A stretch of 64,000 bases of DNA from Rallus limicola (lineage: Eukaryota > Chordata > Aves > Gruiformes > Rallidae): NCBI GenBank assembly GCA_022605955.1, contig JAKCOZ010000001.1, positions 73,228,520-73,292,519 of the forward strand, read 5' to 3'. This document shows, piece after piece, positions 59,561-64,000 of this stretch. The notes below the pieces were generated by a model, which worked only from the letters and a program-made list of their open reading frames with translations, searched no databases and was not told the DNA's origin. Numbering within the stretch: position 1 is the stretch's first letter; the number at the start of each line of letters is the position of its first letter. The translations under genes and the position numbers were made by a program.

Positions 59561-62500
59561 TTAGTTTAATATGCAACAGATATTTTTTCCTGCTCCAACC
59601 TGCGTTTTGCCCCTGAGATTTACCAAAAATAGAGCATGTGAAAGTTTATTTCTTTATTTTTTGGTTGCTTGCTTTGTCTTTTTATAAACATGCTTCTCCT
59701 TTTATCAGAAATTACAAAGAACTTTTCTTTGTTGCTGCTCCTTTAATACTCTACCAGTCATATTGGGTTAATCACATGATGTGCATAGTAATACTGCCTT
59801 AAGTGTAACCCTCCCAGCCCAGGTGAGTTCAGGGTCTTCCTTAAGTTGAAGTAACATGTACAAGAGCTTTGGAATCACGCTTCCAGGGCATCTCCTCCCA
59901 TCAGGCTGCCATGCCTCAGGTCTAGCAGGATGCACAGGGCACACGCTCTGTATGCCACACAACAGTTGCTGTATGATAAATGCAGCCACGTCATGATAAC
60001 TACAGTCACACACACCTGCGTGCTGCAGTTACCACTTATCAATTGCCCCCAACTTGTTATTACCTGTATCAGCATTTAAAGTAGTGGTATACAGATTCTT
60101 TGGGGGAGATGGGAGGGTAGTGGTGGGGAAGAAGGAGACATGAGGGTTTGAGTGGGTCACCAGTTTGTAGTTAGAAACTAACTTTGCAAAGTTAGTGGGG
60201 AAGCCAGGCCAAAGGTGCGCCTTGGTTGACACCCAGATGAGAGAAAAAGGAAATTAAGAATCAGATTTCTGCACTAAAACTAGCTTAGGGCCCTGATGGA
60301 GCTGTTGAGGGAGGAATGTACAAGCTGTGCCAGGGCTAGGACAGCAGACCGTGCTGTTGGGGTTTCACAGCTCTCGAGATCCATAGCCAAAAGTCAGCCA
60401 CGCAGAGACTTTTGATACAGCTCTCAGCACTTTTTGCTCTCAAGTTCTTCACTGTGGTTATTCACATAAATGCTTTTGCAAATGTGTCTTGATTTCATTT
60501 ATAGCTCTTTGGAAGAAATTGTGTGGGAAGGCTCACACAGCATCCAGAGACCAAACGTCATTCCCAGTTCCCTTTCTGTGATGCTCAACAATACTCACAA
60601 GGACAAGCCATGTCTCTACGTTTGTTGTGCTAGTCACATATGAGGGAGATGTTATTAAGCATTCAAGCCTTAACCTTCCCTGGCTCATGGAGCCAGGAAC
60701 ATGCAGAAGTAATTCTTAGCAAGGCAGTTTGAGCAGAATCAGTTTTGGGTAGAGCTGCTGACAAGCTGATCTTCCTAGAACTGGAATAAAAGCACCAGTG
60801 TGGTCAGGACAGAAACTACTTCCAGCGCAAACATGGAAGTTCCATGCAACATTCAACACTACTGAAAGCCTATGAAAATGTCAAATGTAAAGAACACACT
60901 AAAATTTCACAATTAAATGAAGCAAAGATTTAGTTCTCTAGGCAAAGGCGGCCTAGAACCACTTATCGTACCCAATATGGACTACTTCACATGAGTCAGA
61001 CAAGCAGGATTTCAGCCCATGAGGTGAAAAGCAAACTGTAATACCCATAAAAAGGTGTAGGACTGCTTATTTATAGACATGCATATTAGAAATGCAGTAA
61101 GTCCTAGTACAAACTCAGTAGACAGGCTTCAAGCACCAAAAATGGCCAGCTCTAAGCTGTTTCTCAATTATGGTGAGCCCTAAGGATGGCTTAAAACCAA
61201 TCAACTTTTTTTTTTAACTCTTTTTATGTTTTAAAAATGACCAAAGAGATCCCTTTGAAAATACATTACAAAAAAGAAAAGGACAAAAAAAAGAAAAGAA
61301 AAAAAAAGGTGCTCCTAGGATTAAACCTTTTTGTGAGAAGCTTCAGCCTGGAGCAAAATTTAATGGCTGAGCTATAAAGCACTGAAAACTTTCATAAAGG
61401 GGTTCATAAAGAAACACCAACTGACCCTGAACCCAAGGAGGTCTAGCAAGCTCTGCAGTAATAAACACAGGGCCTAGTTAATTTTCACTTAAGGGGTGTA
61501 TGACATTTGAGTAAGATGTGGTTACTTTATGTTCACTTTCAGCACATATGTCCAATAGATATAAATGACAGAGGGGGATACTGCAGTCGAGAGGTCTACT
61601 GTAAGTTACAGCTAGTCCTAAATGAGGTTATAAACTCCGTTAGCCAGGGATTTTGCTTTTTCATGTGTTTGTGAGGGTTCTAGCATGACTTGACAGTGAG
61701 ACATTTTTTATCTACATTCCCCACTTCTCTGCCTCCGCTCAAGTAGCAATAGACAGTGCAGGGTGCACATACAGCTCATTTCCAGAGCAGTTACATTAAA
61801 ACATAACTGCTGTTATAGCTGCTTTCACTGCTTTGATGTTCATGCCATGGGAACTGCCACAATCTAGGCTATGCCATATCCTTACCTGATTAATTGATTT
61901 AAGTTAAATGTAACATTTAAAAAGAAATTTCTGTAATTTGGATTAAATAAAAATAACTGTAAGCTCACTCACTGTAGAAATACGTGTGTTATCAGTATGG
62001 AAATACTCTATTCATGTGGTTCTCTGCATTTAATACAGGCATAAACACATGCAATGTGTGAGGCATGAATATGAGGCAGAGAAATCCTTCATTGTCTGTA
62101 ATCGCTCAGACATCATCTGTGCTTTTATAACACATTTTCTTACACCTCAGGACGTTTCTGCTATTGGTGGCTTTGGGACTAGTATTTTGTCCAGAAGAGA
62201 GGCAAAACCTATTCTAGGTCATTGCCTCCTCTCGGCCAGCGAGGGATGCTCTTGCACTAACAAGATATCCATGCAGGGGCTTTAATCTCATCCTCTCCTT
62301 TCTTCACCACCTCTGTCTCCAGCATGTCCCTCCTCTCCCCTTCCAACCTCAGCCACTGTTGGCCTTCAGGCTAGATCTCCCAGTACAAGTAAGATAGAGC
62401 TTCAAAAAAGATCCAATTTTTCAAGCATCCTACGTTTAATTTTAAATTCCTCATCTTAGCAATGGTCAGAATTCGTTCCAAAACCAGACAGAAAAGTGAA

Positions 62501-64000
62501 GGAAAGGCAGATGTTTGTTAAAGCTATATTTAGGAAGCTGTTGCTTAAATGTGAAAATCGGTTATACTTTAACCATGAGTGAGAAGCACAAAAAGCACAT
62601 TTTTTCCTCTATGCCTGTTTGCAGAACACTTTTCTTCACCTGCAGTAATGGTATGTTCCTTTATGCTCTGCCTCTACTTGGTTATCAGTAATGTTTTGTG
62701 GGTCTAACAATGGTGCCTGTTTTCACAATACTTTGTGGAATAATGCCATCTATCCCCATGGATTCATTGGTTCACAAAGGTATTGGTGAAAGGTGGGATA
62801 GATTTGCTCAACTTTCCAGCATAATATTCCTATTGTTCACTGCTAGGACATGCATAACAAATGGCCTTTAGTGTAAACAGCTCAGCCACTGAGCTTAGTG
62901 ATTACTTTGAAGGGTCTGTTTGAGGTGAGTATTTCTAGTTCTTTGATATATGATTCATTAAACCCTCTCTATGTAAGTATTGTTTACAGTGCTTGCTGTG
63001 CTGGTGGCTTGCATCTGAGTACTTGTATTTAATTTGAAAGGTATTTTGCCTACACTTAGAAGAAGTCTTTAAGTGCCTAAACCAGTCTCACATTTTTCAT
63101 TCTAAACCATTGGCAGAGGAGTGGAAAGGAGCTGGGAGTTTCTTGTAACGAGAGAAATGACCTTTTGTCTCTACAGACTTCCCTTTGAACTCACTAACCT
63201 CCTGTCAAGAGAAAGCAAACAGTAGGATAATAGTCTCTTCTCAATTTCTTCAGCCTTTTGTCCTTCCCAAGATGCAAGCGTTAGCCTTACTCCTCAGTGC
63301 TTGCCTTGCTAATAGGAGGCAGAGCTCGGAAAGATAACTGCACAGGACTATCGTGGTCTAAGTTTATTATGTATCCTAAGTTCATATTAACTTTAGTGCT
63401 CCAACACCTGCACTGATCTAAATTATAGATTGCCATGTTTTTAATGGTTTATGATTACCCAGGCCCATTGCTTTTTCTCACAACCAAAACTCTCAGATCA
63501 CGATGGAGCTGTAACAACAGAAGAATCCATTTAATTGGTGCCTTGTTGAAATATACTCTTCTGTCTGTGGCACGATTGCTGTGGAGCAGAGCCTGCGCCA
63601 TTGATTTCATTCTCACCAATCAATGGGTAAATGGCATGCCTAGTCAGCTTAAAGTGGCACACTTGTTGTCCATATTTAATTCACAGTGGTTAACAACTAT
63701 GAATCAATGTCTGCTACAATAAACTCCTGTTAGCTTGGCCTTTACTTAGTTTCATGCGGCTACTTTACTTGACTACACCTTTAACTTTGCTGTCACTGGT
63801 TTTATAAGTTTAAAGGGTGGGTTGGTGTCTAGGATAGTGAGTAAAATAATAAATGAAAGGTGGAATGATTAAAGACAAAGGCTAGAAATGATGTGTTAAG
63901 AGTTCTAGTTCAGTTTATCTCTGTCATTCCCTGTGACCATGCTACTGGAAATAGATCTAAACTTGGTGCCCATACCTTCTGTACCACCTCTTCTGATCCT
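59561..64000. other. no gene recognised
   Basis: Frames are 60-95 codons with no recognisable product. Simple tracts include a T10 run (61,206-61,215) and an A-rich stretch at 61,269-61,308. The blocks around 62,040-62,290 and 63,480-63,720 look low in repeats and could be conserved non-coding DNA, but I have no direct evidence. Confidence 0.55.
61269..61308. repeat. A-rich low-complexity tract
   Basis: A-runs separated by single G or GG over about 40 bases, with no retroposed body recognised. Confidence 0.65.

Noticed and set aside
1..64000. CRISPR arrays, operons, bacterial or phage genes
   Set aside because: No regularly spaced repeats, ribosome-binding sites or compact gene blocks. Composition and retrotransposons are those of a vertebrate nuclear genome.

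Overview
The window reads as ordinary non-coding vertebrate nuclear DNA, most likely from a bird. It is AT-rich, has no long open reading frame (the longest ATG-to-stop frame is about 150 codons), and shows no operon structure, tRNA, rRNA or recognisable protein-coding exon. The best lineage markers lie at 16-18 kb. There is a CR1 non-LTR retrotransposon with the typical avian 3' end (two ATTCTRTG octamers), split by a solo LTR that resembles an ERVL-type LTR common in neoavian birds. The family names come from pattern memory, not from a database search.

Layout. 0-16 kb: single-copy-looking DNA with simple repeats (a CCAAA-rich block at 3.7 kb, TTTC repeats at 4.2 kb), short relics of ancient amniote repeats (4.0, 7.7 and 13.85 kb), and a possible old LTR end at 8.6 kb that carries a perfect hairpin. 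16-18 kb: a CR1 3' fragment interrupted by a 1,191-bp solo LTR with a perfect 5-bp target duplication; this is the clearest structure in the window. 18-28.7 kb: no recognised genes; it holds a perfect 11-bp-arm palindrome at 24.8 kb, another at 28.16 kb, and stretches that look like candidate conserved non-coding DNA. 28.7-29.5 kb: two very old CR1-like 3' segments in a row. 29.5-48.6 kb: mostly unannotated, with a (TA)22 microsatellite, a T28 tract, a C25 tract, a GC-rich patch at 44.9-45.5 kb, and a possible reverse-strand CR1 end at 42.0 kb. 48.7-50.4 kb: a long, heavily decayed but collinear CR1 ORF2 relic. 55.3-55.75 kb: a decayed reverse-transcriptase segment of a jockey-superfamily LINE (CR1/L2/Rex1-like) with recognisable motifs A, B and C. 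59.2-59.56 kb: a probable ancient interspersed repeat. The remainder to 64 kb is unannotated.

The contents do not form a working gene system. They are layers of retrotransposition: very old LINE relics, a younger avian CR1, and a later LTR insertion into that CR1. The window is probably intergenic or lies inside a very large intron. I found no convincing undescribed biological system. The observations most worth checking are the nested insertion, the old LINE relics, the palindromes and the candidate regulatory blocks.
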